20,326 bases of DNA from an uncultured Clostridium sp. (GCA_900543885.1 UQTA01000054.1:1-20326), one strand, 5' to 3'. Counted from the stretch's first letter, positions 1 through 6,959 are shown. Numbers and translations are program-made. Notes: generated by a model not told the origin, from the sequence alone.

Positions 1-2
1 AA

Positions 3-170
3 GGCATTCAGGCTATGCAGATGGTTGCTGACCTCATCAAGGATGGAGCCGCTCTCCATGTTTCCTGGGATGAAGGCTGCCAGAGCTTCATTGATGGCAA
101 CTGCGCAATGCTCTACACCACCATTGCACGCCGCGTTCTTGATTTAAGTCAACGGATATTCTTTCGTTAA
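3..170 (+). pseudogene. C-terminally truncated ABC sugar solute-binding protein (partial at window edge)
   Basis: An open frame runs in from the left edge and ends at a TAA at 168-170. It encodes a segment with a helix resembling ADLIKDGAALHVSWDEG followed by FIDGNCAMLYTT. That pattern matches the mid-protein helix and the F-x-x-G-x-x-A-M stretch of family 1 extracellular solute-binding proteins. These lipoproteins capture sugars for ABC importers, and in them the motif normally lies well over 100 residues before the C-terminus. Here the protein stops about 19 residues after the motif, with a non-family tail (LDLSQRIFFR). The stop codon also overlaps the stop of the convergent permease gene. 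I infer the gene was cut off by a rearrangement or deletion joining it to the permease. The 5' part is outside the window, so the start and any earlier lesions cannot be judged. It could also be an unusually short but intact member. Confidence 0.5.
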
Positions 171-1144
171 ATATCAAATACACCAAGCATTACAATACCG
201 ATCACTACTAAAAGGATCATTACATAATGCTTCCAGGACAGCTTTTCTTTCAGGAAAATGCGGCTCCATACAACAGAGGCCACGCAGTATGCGGAAATGA
301 TCGGTGCAGAAATAGCTGCATGTGCTGTATCAGACAGTGCAAAAATGTAAGCAAACTGACCGACGGTTTCGCAGATCGCACCAAAATATTTCGGGCCTTC
401 CTGGCGAAAAGTGAATTTCTGCTTCTTGATCACTCCTACATATACGATACAGCAGATTGCTGCAAATAGAAAAGTCAGTTCGTATGCGCAGTTAGCTGCA
501 GACGCTGCATAATCAGAGCACTCCTGGGCTGTAGCAAACAGGCCGGCACTTTCCGCTTCACCTGCCAGTGTATCAAGAACCAAGGTATCTGCAAATGTAC
601 CTGCCGCATCTAACAGGCAGTACGCAACAGGCAGCGCAAGTGCGATCCAGGATTTCGCATATTTATAATTCGATGCCTGCTGCCGTTTTGCACGCAGTTC
701 ATCATCTTCTCTTGACTCAACAATACCAAGTCCGATCACGCCTGCACACACAAGAGCAACCGCTCCCATAACAGCCAGACGCATGGATCCTTCGATTCCT
801 TCATCCAGCGTACCGGTAATAAAACACAAAACCGCTACTAAAGCGCCGGAAGAGTTACAGATTGGTGAAGAAATCGATAACTCAATGTAGCGCAGACCGA
901 TATATCCCAGTGTCATGGATGAAATATACAGCAGAGATACCGGTAAATACGTAAGTATTACGTGCCAGGTAACGTCCACGCCGCCAACAAACATCTCATA
1001 CAGCGCATGGACACCCATAATGATACCCACAGCAATGACCATTTTTAAATGTGCATATTTGTCATTGCCGCGACAGCCGATCTTTGAAAACAGATCAGAT
1101 CCGCTCCAACAAAGAAGCGCAATAAGCGCAAGCCAAAACCACAT
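167..1144 (-). CDS. EamA/DMT-superfamily membrane permease
   Basis: A 325-residue, very hydrophobic protein with about nine to ten predicted membrane helices in two halves. It begins with MWFWLALIALLCWSGSDLF and ends LSWKHYVMILLVVIGIVMLG. The two-half layout and the closing 'L-K-E-K-L-x-W...G-I-x-x-L-G' helix are typical of EamA drug/metabolite transporters, which exchange small metabolites across the cytoplasmic membrane. The substrate cannot be told from sequence. A charged loop of about 25 residues (near 143-165) separates the halves. The start ATG is preceded by AAAGGA about 11 bp upstream. The gene stands alone, with its own near-consensus promoter 62-90 bp upstream and a mobile repeat inserted just beyond that promoter. 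Its 3' end meets the truncated binding-protein gene head on, with a few bases of overlap. The family is well supported and the substrate unknown. Confidence 0.8.
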   Translation of the reverse strand: MWFWLALIALLCWSGSDLFSKIGCRGNDKYAHLKMVIAVGIIMGVHALYEMFVGGVDVTWHVILTYLPVSLLYISSMTLGYIGLRYIELSISSPICNSSGALVAVLCFITGTLDEGIEGSMRLAVMGAVALVCAGVIGLGIVESREDDELRAKRQQASNYKYAKSWIALALPVAYCLLDAAGTFADTLVLDTLAGEAESAGLFATAQECSDYAASAANCAYELTFLFAAICCIVYVGVIKKQKFTFRQEGPKYFGAICETVGQFAYIFALSDTAHAAISAPIISAYCVASVVWSRIFLKEKLSWKHYVMILLVVIGIVMLGVFDI

Positions 1145-1205
1145 ATCTTTTTAATTCCTTTGCATTTTACTATCTTCCAGATTTTTCCTGTGGACAGACC
1201 TGCTT

Positions 1206-1234
1206 ATTATATATCTGAATCTGTTTTTTCGCAA
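1206..1234 (-). promoter_or_regulatory. Sigma-A-type promoter of the EamA permease
   Basis: On the minus strand TTGCGA (1234-1229) and TATAAT (1211-1206) are separated by exactly 17 bp. The predicted start lies near 1199, giving a leader of about 55 nt. The 151-bp mobile repeat ends 30 bp upstream of the -35 box, so it leaves the core promoter intact but replaces upstream sequence. Confidence 0.7.
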
Positions 1235-1263
1235 GGGCGATCATTTTCTATCATCGTTATATT

Positions 1264-1414
1264 GTTACAGTTCAGCCTTGCATCTTCTTGCCCGCTTACA
1301 GCGGACAAGAAGCTTTGGGCGTCAGCCTTATGAAGATTTAGCGCCAAAAGCACTTATGAAAACAAGTTTTCAACGTACTTTTGACCCCAAATCTTCGCAA
1401 GGCTGAACTGTAAC
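1264..1414 (+). mobile_element. MITE-like 151-bp element, copy 1
   Basis: The element begins GTTACAGTTCAGCCTTGC and ends with the exact reverse complement, an 18-bp perfect terminal inverted repeat. It is flanked by the 8-bp direct repeat GTTATATT at 1256-1263 and 1415-1422, which looks like a target-site duplication. Inside are a hairpin at 1284-1312 (CTTCTTG / CAAGAAG, with CCGCT / AGCGG) and a longer imperfect hairpin at about 1324-1404. The longer one contains GAAGATTT / AAATCTTC and GAAAAC / GTTTTC. No protein of its own is encoded. It fills most of the 341-bp gap between the permease and the dehydrogenase. The remainder of that gap holds the permease promoter and an AT-rich stretch with nothing else recognisable. 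Confidence 0.9.
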
Positions 1415-1485
1415 GTTATATTTTATCAATAATAGTGTCTTACTGTGAATCGCAAATAAAATCTTATTTTAACGTCCCAACCTCA

Positions 1486-2526
1486 TTAATATTCATCCAC
1501 ATACAGATGCATTGGATAGGTTCTGTATTCTACACTGTCTAATTTGTCTACAGTGATGAATCCTGGAGGTGCCATGATCACATCCGGGATACGGTTTACA
1601 ATGGTCGCACAGGTGTGAACAGGGGTGTCTGGTTTTTGTACATAGAAGGTAACATCCGGTTCACCTTTGATCTTCCAGTCACACATATCTCCGTCATCTG
1701 GTCCGTAAACCTTTCCAATACACTGAGTCTCGATCACTGGTCCCTGGAAAGTTTCTGTTGTAACTACCGCACTCATGCCAATGCAGCGGCCTACCGGAAT
1801 GGTCAGTCCCATGGTCTCTGAGTAAACATCTTTATCAGAGAAATAAGGAACACATTTCTGTGTCTGACTCTTGATGGTCCATCCCATCAGGTTGCAGAGA
1901 GCTTCATTGGAGTTCCATACATAGGACGGTTCCAGAACTTCCGGATGAGCAATGGTCTTTTCAAATTCTTCCGGTGTCAGATTGCATCCATGGGCTTTTG
2001 CAAGTGCAAGGCCGTAATCTTCCACATTGTAGCTTACAGCGCCTTCGATCTTTTTAATATCATGGCAGCCGCCTGCTACGGTTCCGATCAGATGTACCCA
2101 GAAGATGTCTTCCATGCCTGCTCCTACAATGGTACAGCCGTTTTCTTTTGCAAGAACATCCAGTTTATTGGTGCAGGCTGCGGAAGTGGTCCATGGATAG
2201 GTTGCCTCTTCACAAGTGGTGATCACATTGATACCTCTGCTTAAGCATTTTGCATAATGCTCATAACAGTCATCTACAAAGCTGAATAAGGTTACAATGG
2301 CAATGTCCGGCTGGCACTCATCTAATACAGCATCTGCGTCATTGCGGATCTTAACACCCAGATCAAATCCAAGTCCGCAGAACTGACCAACATCCATGCC
2401 CACTACAGCAGGATTTACATCAATGGCGCCTACAATGTCTGCGCCTTTCTCATAAAGATAACGCAGTGTGTATTTTGACATTTTTCCGCATCCGTACTGA
2501 ACCACTCTGATTCTCTCTTTATTCAT
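1486..2526 (-). CDS. NAD(P)-dependent oxidoreductase, dihydrodipicolinate reductase / 2,4-diaminopentanoate dehydrogenase-like
   Basis: A 346-residue protein. The N-terminal Rossmann fold opens RIRVVQYGCGKMSKYTLRYL (about residues 5-24) and carries a G-x-G nucleotide-binding turn. Then come GADIVGAIDVNPAVVG and a second beta-alpha unit ending ADAVLDECQPDIAIVTL. This layout matches the DapB-like N-terminal domain family that includes clostridial 2,4-diaminopentanoate dehydrogenase, which acts in amino-acid fermentation. True DapB enzymes are shorter (about 270 residues), so lysine synthesis is unlikely. The C-terminal half is longer and ends in a proline-rich APPGF region. I chose the ATG at 2526 rather than one nine codons upstream because AAAGGAGGTTATCAT sits directly before it. 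A promoter with MerR-type geometry lies about 110 bp upstream, below the merR gene. The substrate is not determinable here. Confidence 0.7.
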   Translation of the reverse strand: MNKERIRVVQYGCGKMSKYTLRYLYEKGADIVGAIDVNPAVVGMDVGQFCGLGFDLGVKIRNDADAVLDECQPDIAIVTLFSFVDDCYEHYAKCLSRGINVITTCEEATYPWTTSAACTNKLDVLAKENGCTIVGAGMEDIFWVHLIGTVAGGCHDIKKIEGAVSYNVEDYGLALAKAHGCNLTPEEFEKTIAHPEVLEPSYVWNSNEALCNLMGWTIKSQTQKCVPYFSDKDVYSETMGLTIPVGRCIGMSAVVTTETFQGPVIETQCIGKVYGPDDGDMCDWKIKGEPDVTFYVQKPDTPVHTCATIVNRIPDVIMAPPGFITVDKLDSVEYRTYPMHLYVDEY

Positions 2527-2633
2527 ATGATAACCTCCTTTAATGATGTACATAAGTGTTAATGTGTTTGTGTTCAGATGCCTGTTTTGCGCATCTTTTC
2601 ATTCGTTAATTAATTAACTTTCTTTGTACTTTC

Positions 2634-2664
2634 ATTATAGAGCCTATACCTGGTAGAGAGTCAA
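2634..2664 (-). promoter_or_regulatory. MerR-type promoter (19-bp spacer) for the dehydrogenase
   Basis: On the minus strand, -35 TTGACT (2664-2659) and -10 TATAAT (2639-2634) are separated by 19 bp. The spacer contains the dyad CTCTACCAGGTATAG, with arms CTCTACC / GGTATAG that match at 6 of 7 pairs. An overlong spacer filled by a dyad is the hallmark of promoters activated by MerR-family proteins through DNA distortion. A MerR-family gene ends 40 bp upstream in the same orientation, so it is the natural candidate regulator. Downstream, inside the leader, is a separate perfect palindrome GTTAATTAATTAAC (2605-2618) of unknown role. Confidence 0.75.
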
Positions 2665-2704
2665 GGGCTGATTTTCCCGTTTCAACGACAATATTTATAC
2701 TTCG

Positions 2705-3535
2705 CTATCGTACATTAACAGGTACCTGAAGCCGCAAGAACATACCTCTTTCATCACGTTTAAAAATAGGTGTTTCCACGATCGTTTCACAAAGATAATC
2801 CCCTGCAATGGTATAGCCGTTCTTTTCTACCTGATCAAGAAGTTTTCCTGCCAGTTCTTTTTCTGTTTCAAAACTGCTGCAGTAGATACACTGGTACATG
2901 CCAGCCGGGATCTGTGTGATCTCTTCTGGACGAAAATGGCGCTCATCTGCCCTGACGTAAACTTCCGTAGAAACAAATTCCCGCTTCATTACCTTATCTT
3001 TACGCCAGATGGTCCCCGGATTGCGGTAATAGATATGCTCCATATTCCGCTCCGCCAGAGCATGTTTTAGCTGAAGCAGACTGTGTTCGTAAAATTCCAG
3101 ACCTTCTTCAAAGTAATTATTTCCGCTGTCCAGCACGATTATACTGCGTCTGGGGATATATTCCAGTGTAATGGTACCAGCCGGCGGAGCTGCACGGTAC
3201 TGCTCGAAAGATTCCAGGCTGTTTTTTACCGCTTCCTTCTGCTCAGAAAGACGAAGCATCTGGTCATCGATCCGAGCTAAGGTATTGCGCAGTTCCCCTT
3301 CCAGGCTTTCTATATTTCCATTTTCAAAATAATTACGTATTTCCTTTAAGCTAAGCCCACACTGCTTCATGCTGCTTATCAGATCCAGTTTTGCGCACTG
3401 AAGGATGCTGTAATACCTGTATCCGGAATTTTCATCCACTACTGCCGGCTTTAAAAGCCCCATTTTGTCATACAGCCGCAGCGTCTGAATACTGACATGA
3501 TTGATCCTTGCCATTTGGCCAATACTTAGATCCAT
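2705..3535 (-). CDS. MerR-family regulator, BmrR-like with C-terminal effector domain
   Basis: A 276-residue protein. Residues 1-70 form the MerR winged helix-turn-helix: LSIGQMARINHVSIQTLRLYD, then LLKPAVVDENSGYRYYS, the classic 'R-Y-Y' wing. A coiled-coil dimerisation helix follows (about 75-115, LEGELRNTLARIDDQMLRLSEQKEAV). The C-terminal part of about 155 residues resembles the GyrI-like effector-binding domain of BmrR-type multidrug sensors. The GTG used by the longest frame sits almost on the ribosome site. The ATG at 3535 has GAGGGG eight bases upstream and starts exactly at the domain, so I prefer it. The gene lies between a MATE pump upstream and a promoter of MerR geometry downstream. 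It therefore may sense a small hydrophobic compound and activate the dehydrogenase, and perhaps control the pump as well; both targets are inferred. Confidence 0.85.
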   Translation of the reverse strand: MDLSIGQMARINHVSIQTLRLYDKMGLLKPAVVDENSGYRYYSILQCAKLDLISSMKQCGLSLKEIRNYFENGNIESLEGELRNTLARIDDQMLRLSEQKEAVKNSLESFEQYRAAPPAGTITLEYIPRRSIIVLDSGNNYFEEGLEFYEHSLLQLKHALAERNMEHIYYRNPGTIWRKDKVMKREFVSTEVYVRADERHFRPEEITQIPAGMYQCIYCSSFETEKELAGKLLDQVEKNGYTIAGDYLCETIVETPIFKRDERGMFLRLQVPVNVR

Positions 3536-3547
3536 TGATCTCACCCC

Positions 3548-3595
3548 TCGTATAATATCTTATTTTACTATACGAAATATCGGGATTCTTGTCTA
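3548..3595 (-). promoter_or_regulatory. merR promoter overlapped by an inverted repeat
   Basis: On the minus strand TAGACA (3595-3590) and TATAGT (3572-3567) are spaced by 17 bp. A 28-bp inverted repeat at 3548-3575 has arms TCGTATAGTA and TATTATACGA (9 of 10 pairs). It covers the -10 box and the start site and could be an autoregulatory operator. Overlapping the -35 edge are two tandem copies of the 10-mer TCTATACTTA (plus strand, 3592-3601 and 3602-3611), which end at the MATE stop codon. Confidence 0.5.
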
Positions 3596-3611
3596 TACTT
3601 ATCTATACTTA

Positions 3612-4976
3612 CTATAGAGTTTTTGAGATATCAGGAGCCAATGTTGCTTTTATCTTCTTCATAACAAAAATATAAGATACACCGGTAAACAGGCCTGCGC
3701 TGATCCATGCTGCCGGATCACAGAAGCAGGAAAGAGCATAGCTGTGGACTCTCATTGCGATCATCGCCACTCCCATTCTGGCCACCAGTTCTACCACTCC
3801 GCCCATCATAGGAAGGAAACCATATCCGCAGCCCTGCATGGTGTTGCGGAAAATAAAGATCGTGCTAAGTGGAATATAAAACAGAGTGCAGATAGTGATA
3901 TAGGTTCTTGCCCATGGCATCATGGCATTCAGATCCACATCCCCGGAGAAAAACAGCCCCAGAGTAACGCCTAATAAAAGAAAAACTGCAACGGCGGATA
4001 CCACAGAATAGATCAGTTCTATGATCAGAGCCGCCTTTACGCCAGCCCGGATCCGTTTATAATCTCCTCTTCCATAATTCTGTCCGCTGTAAACCGCCAT
4101 GGTCTGTCCCATTGCCACCATTCCCTGGGTCAGAAGGCTGTGTACCTTGCATGCTGCTGTATAAGCCGCTACTGCCTCTGAACCAAACAGATTGATGGCC
4201 GACTGCATGATCATCGTTCCTGAAGAGGTAATGGCAAACTGCAGTGCCATTGGAATACCCATCTGCAGCTGATAGCGGGTATCACCGGCAGTAAGACGCC
4301 AGTTTTTTTTCTCCGGCACCAGAGCCGGTACTTTCCAATATATGTATACAATACATAACACGGCCGAGATCGCCTGAGACAGATTGGTAGCCCAGGCAGC
4401 TCCTGCTACTCCCATTTTTAAAACTACGATAAAGAAAATATCCAGGCCTACATTTAAGCAGGCTGAAAATACAAGGAAAAATAATGGTGCTTTACTGTTT
4501 CCCACTGCTCTTAAATAAGAAGAAAACAGATTATAAAATACATTGGCGATCATTCCCAGACTGATCAAAATGATATAGGTATAGGCCATATCAAAAATAT
4601 CGTCCGGAGTGTTCATCAAATGCAGCAGTGGGTTCATGATCCCACAGCTGAATGCGGTAAAAAGCAGCGCACCTATAACAGATAATAAAACACCATTGGT
4701 AACACTAAATTTAACCCCATCTTTTTTTCCTGCACCGAAACGCTGAGCTGTCAGCACGGAAAAACCAGCTGTAATACCCTGAGCAAAGCCGTTGAGCAAA
4801 AACATGATCGTTCCCGTAGATCCTACAGCCGCTAAAGCATCCGCTCCTACAAAACGGCCTACAATGATCGTATCTGCCATGTTATAAAGCTGCTGGAAAA
4901 TATTTCCAACTGCAAGAGGCAATGTAAACATAAAAATAACTGACAATGGATTGCCCTTTGTCATATCCTGTTCCAT
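3612..4976 (-). CDS. MATE-family multidrug/cation antiporter
   Basis: A 454-residue protein with 12 predicted membrane helices in two related halves. The opening MTKGNPLSVIFMFTLPLAVGNIFQQLYNMADTIIVGRF contains the P-L-x-x-G-N-x-x-Q-Q-x-Y-N-x-x-D stretch found in clostridial MATE efflux proteins. The second half repeats a related pattern (GIPMALQFAITSSGTMIMQSAINLFGS). The family exports drugs and cationic metabolites using Na+ or H+ gradients. The start ATG has AAAGG about nine bases upstream. A promoter ATGACA-17-TAGAAT lies 54-82 bp upstream. The MerR regulator follows after a 76-bp gap with its own promoter signals, a pairing common for inducible efflux. The substrate is unknown. Confidence 0.88.
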   Translation of the reverse strand: MEQDMTKGNPLSVIFMFTLPLAVGNIFQQLYNMADTIIVGRFVGADALAAVGSTGTIMFLLNGFAQGITAGFSVLTAQRFGAGKKDGVKFSVTNGVLLSVIGALLFTAFSCGIMNPLLHLMNTPDDIFDMAYTYIILISLGMIANVFYNLFSSYLRAVGNSKAPLFFLVFSACLNVGLDIFFIVVLKMGVAGAAWATNLSQAISAVLCIVYIYWKVPALVPEKKNWRLTAGDTRYQLQMGIPMALQFAITSSGTMIMQSAINLFGSEAVAAYTAACKVHSLLTQGMVAMGQTMAVYSGQNYGRGDYKRIRAGVKAALIIELIYSVVSAVAVFLLLGVTLGLFFSGDVDLNAMMPWARTYITICTLFYIPLSTIFIFRNTMQGCGYGFLPMMGGVVELVARMGVAMIAMRVHSYALSCFCDPAAWISAGLFTGVSYIFVMKKIKATLAPDISKTL

Positions 4977-5029
4977 GATCTTCTACCTTTCTTAAATAAA
5001 AACAAACTCTTTTCATTTGGACTCATTGC

Positions 5030-5058
5030 ATTCTAGCATACTGCCAGCTGGTTGTCAT
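5030..5058 (-). promoter_or_regulatory. Promoter of the MATE gene
   Basis: On the minus strand ATGACA (5058-5053), a 17-bp spacer and TAGAAT (5035-5030), with a TG one base before the -10 box (extended -10). The spacer holds the short palindrome CCAGCTGG. The mobile repeat copy 2 begins 30 bp upstream of the -35 box (22 bp counting its target duplication), the same distance as copy 1 keeps from the permease promoter. Confidence 0.6.
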
Positions 5059-5087
5059 TGGATTTTTTCATTCTTTTCAGATTTATT

Positions 5088-5238
5088 GTTACAGTTCAGC
5101 CTTGCGAAGATTTAGGGTTAAAAGTACGTTGAAAACTTGTTTTCATAAGTGCTTTTGGCGCTAAATCTTCATAAGGCAGACGCCCAAAGCTTCTTGTCCG
5201 CTATAAGCGGGCAAGAAGATGCAAGGCTGAACTGTAAC
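5088..5238 (-). mobile_element. MITE-like 151-bp element, copy 2 (opposite orientation)
   Basis: Same 151-bp length and perfect 18-bp terminal inverted repeats as the other copies, but reversed: the long hairpin comes first and the CTTCTTG / CAAGAAG hairpin last on the plus strand. It is flanked by the direct repeat GATTTATT at 5080-5087 and 5239-5246. It occupies the 367-bp divergent gap between the MATE and DUF378 genes, and promoters for both genes lie outside the element. It differs from copies 1 and 3 at only a handful of bases, for example in the loop of the small hairpin. Confidence 0.9.
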
Positions 5239-5268
5239 GATTTATTTTTCCATTTTTTTGTCCACACA

Positions 5269-5312
5269 TTGATTCACAGGATCAGCATACATATTTAAGC
5301 CTGTTCTGATCC
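5269..5312 (+). promoter_or_regulatory. Promoter and possible operator of the DUF378 gene
   Basis: TTGATT (5269-5274) and TATTTA (5292-5297) are separated by 17 bp. An inverted repeat GGATCAG (5279-5285) / CTGATCC (5306-5312) brackets the -10 box and the predicted start site. It could be a repressor site or form a leader stem; which one is not decidable from sequence alone. Confidence 0.5.
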
Positions 5313-5343
5313 ATACTAACCACGTATAAGGAGGTAAACTGCC

Positions 5344-5541
5344 ATGAAAAATACGGCACTTGACTGTACAGCTCTCACTTTGTCCATTATCGGAGCTGTG
5401 AACTGGGGGCTGATCGGCCTTTTTAAGTTTGACCTTGTTGCATTTCTTTTTGGAAGCATGACATTACTGTCACGGATCATCTATACCATTGTAGGCATAT
5501 GCGGTGTATATCTCATCAGCTTTTATGCCAAACATGAATAA
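5344..5541 (+). CDS. DUF378 (YuzA-like) small membrane protein
   Basis: A 65-residue protein with two predicted membrane helices (about 9-30 and 40-60). The core is LTLSIIGAVNWGLIGLFKFDLVAFLFG, followed by SRIIYTIVGICGVYLISFY. The 'I-G-A-x-N-W-G-L-x-G' and 'Y-x-x-V-G-x-x-G' elements are characteristic of the DUF378 family, whose function is not known. The start ATG follows AAGGAGGTAAACTGCC, an excellent ribosome site. The gene is transcribed alone on the plus strand and ends in a terminator shared with the convergent aminotransferase gene. Confidence 0.85.
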   Translation: MKNTALDCTALTLSIIGAVNWGLIGLFKFDLVAFLFGSMTLLSRIIYTIVGICGVYLISFYAKHE

Positions 5542-5564
5542 GGGGCCATTTCTGACCCCTTTTC
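5540..5564. terminator. Bidirectional terminator between DUF378 and aminotransferase genes
   Basis: The stem AAGGGG / CCCCTT closes a loop of about ten bases and is followed on the plus strand by TTTTC. Read on the minus strand it gives the same stem followed by ATTC, a weaker tract. It starts inside the DUF378 stop codon, so it mainly serves that gene, and it may also end the convergent transcript. Confidence 0.6.
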
Positions 5565-5611
5565 ATGTTTATCGCTTTCACTTATTCTGTTCGATGGATT
5601 TTTTCCTAAGA

Positions 5612-6745
5612 TCATCCGTTCATTCTCTTATTATAAGCCTCTTTCAGGCTGCATTTTAATGAAATTCCCAGATCAGCAAATACTTTATCCAGACCAGCCA
5701 TCACAGCTTCTACCTTCTCAGGATAAGCATTTTCACCCATATGTCCAATACGGATCACTTTTCCTGCAAAAGCACCGAAGGAACCGGCCAACATAATATT
5801 GCATCTTTCCTTCATAGCGGTAAGAATAGCTGTATCTGTGGTGCCTTTTGGAACATTAAATACCGTTACTGTATTAGAAAAGCCTGTTTCCTGATATAAT
5901 TCCAGTCCGGCTTCTTTCACTGCTTCTCTTACTGCATTTGCAATCTTTGCATGACGTTTCAGCATATCCGGATCATTTTTAATATTGTCAAATGCCTGAC
6001 GCAGACCATAAATATCACTGATAGGCATGGTATATGGGAACCACTGGTTCTCATAATAACCGTCAAATGCAAGGATATTTGCATAAAATGACGCAACCGG
6101 TGTTTTTCTGGAACGCATGGCCTGATAGGCATCTGCACTGATCGTTACAAAACTCAATCCTGGAGGTGCGGAAACTGCTTTCTGGGAACCGCCGCAGAGA
6201 AGGTCGATCTGGTAATCATCCACCCGCATTTCTTCCCCAAACATAGCTGAAACAGAATCTACCAGAGTCAGAATGCCATATTTCTTTAATAATGGGCAAA
6301 GCTTTGAAACATCGTTTAACATGCCGCTTGGAGTATCACAGTGTACTAAAGCCGCATATTTAAAATCGTGGTCTTTTTCCAGATATTTCTCCAATTCTTT
6401 CACATCAAAGGCATTGCGGTAATCTGTGGAATAGAGAACCGGTTCTCCGCCGTACATAGTCACGAAACCGGCAAAGCCTTTTCCATATTCCCCGTTGTCC
6501 ATTACAAGCACCCGGTCTCCTTTTTCCGTGAGAGTGGCACAGGCCGCTTCCAGCCCCAAAATACCTTCTCCGTCCAGGATCAGAGTCTCATTTTTTGTAT
6601 GGAGAAGTTCACTGATCTCTTCACAGGTCTCCTTATAAAAATCATAAAAATCTGCATCCAGATCTGGATTGGTGCAGGCAAGTGCCCGCGCCTGCCGTAC
6701 ATTTTCCCTTACCTGTGTAGGACCAGGTGTCATAATTTCGTACAT
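5612..6745 (-). CDS. Class V PLP-dependent aminotransferase (alanine-glyoxylate / PucG-like)
   Basis: A 377-residue protein starting MYEIMTPGPTQVRENV; the T-P-G-P-T-x-V opening is standard for the alanine-glyoxylate/serine-pyruvate aminotransferase group. It has EGILGLEAA (about 60-68) in the phosphate-binding region, HCDTPSG (135-141), VDSVSAMFGEE (162-172) with the Asp that contacts the PLP pyridine nitrogen, and the Schiff-base Lys189 in GGSQKAVSAPPG. Such enzymes transaminate glyoxylate, pyruvate or ureido-intermediates in the cytoplasm. The longest open frame begins 50 codons upstream, inside the mobile repeat. The ATG at 6745 is preceded by GGAAGGAAG and begins at the family's conserved start, so I use it. 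The gene probably was co-transcribed with the S-component gene upstream before element copy 3 entered between them. The exact substrate is unknown. Confidence 0.82.
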   Translation of the reverse strand: MYEIMTPGPTQVRENVRQARALACTNPDLDADFYDFYKETCEEISELLHTKNETLILDGEGILGLEAACATLTEKGDRVLVMDNGEYGKGFAGFVTMYGGEPVLYSTDYRNAFDVKELEKYLEKDHDFKYAALVHCDTPSGMLNDVSKLCPLLKKYGILTLVDSVSAMFGEEMRVDDYQIDLLCGGSQKAVSAPPGLSFVTISADAYQAMRSRKTPVASFYANILAFDGYYENQWFPYTMPISDIYGLRQAFDNIKNDPDMLKRHAKIANAVREAVKEAGLELYQETGFSNTVTVFNVPKGTTDTAILTAMKERCNIMLAGSFGAFAGKVIRIGHMGENAYPEKVEAVMAGLDKVFADLGISLKCSLKEAYNKRMNG

Positions 6746-6805
6746 GGTATCTTCCTTCCTGCCTGTAAGCGCATAAAAAGTTTTTGCGAAGTTCAGCCTA
6801 TTATT

Positions 6806-6956
6806 GTTACAGTTCAGCCTTGCATCTTCTTGCCCGCTTGCAGCGGACAAGAAGCTTTGGGCGTCTGCCTTATGAAGATTTAGCGCCAAAAGCACTTATG
6901 AAAACAAGTTTTCAACGTACTTTTACCCCTAAATCTTCGCAAGGCTGAACTGTAAC
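6806..6956 (+). mobile_element. MITE-like 151-bp element, copy 3
   Basis: 151 bp with the same perfect 18-bp terminal inverted repeats, in the same orientation as copy 1. It is flanked by the direct repeat CTATTATT at 6798-6805 and 6957-6964. The right-hand duplication contains the stop codon of the S-component gene (6960-6962), so insertion fell a few bases past the end of that gene. Without the element and one target copy, the two minus-strand genes would be only about 55 bp apart. The interior matches copies 1 and 2 apart from scattered single-base changes. Confidence 0.9.
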
Positions 6957-6959
6957 CTA

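Noticed and set aside
1486..2526. DapB of lysine biosynthesis
   Set aside because: The protein is about 75 residues too long and its C-terminal half lacks the DapB catalytic motif. It fits the broader DapB-like dehydrogenase family better.
6746..6895. Fifty extra codons upstream of the aminotransferase start
   Set aside because: Most lie inside mobile element copy 3 and its flank. The family's conserved N-terminus begins at ATG 6745, which has its own ribosome site.
1264..6956. The three repeats as a CRISPR array or as simple intrinsic terminators
   Set aside because: Copies are kilobases apart with genes between, each has terminal inverted repeats and target duplications, and none of the hairpins is followed by a T tract.
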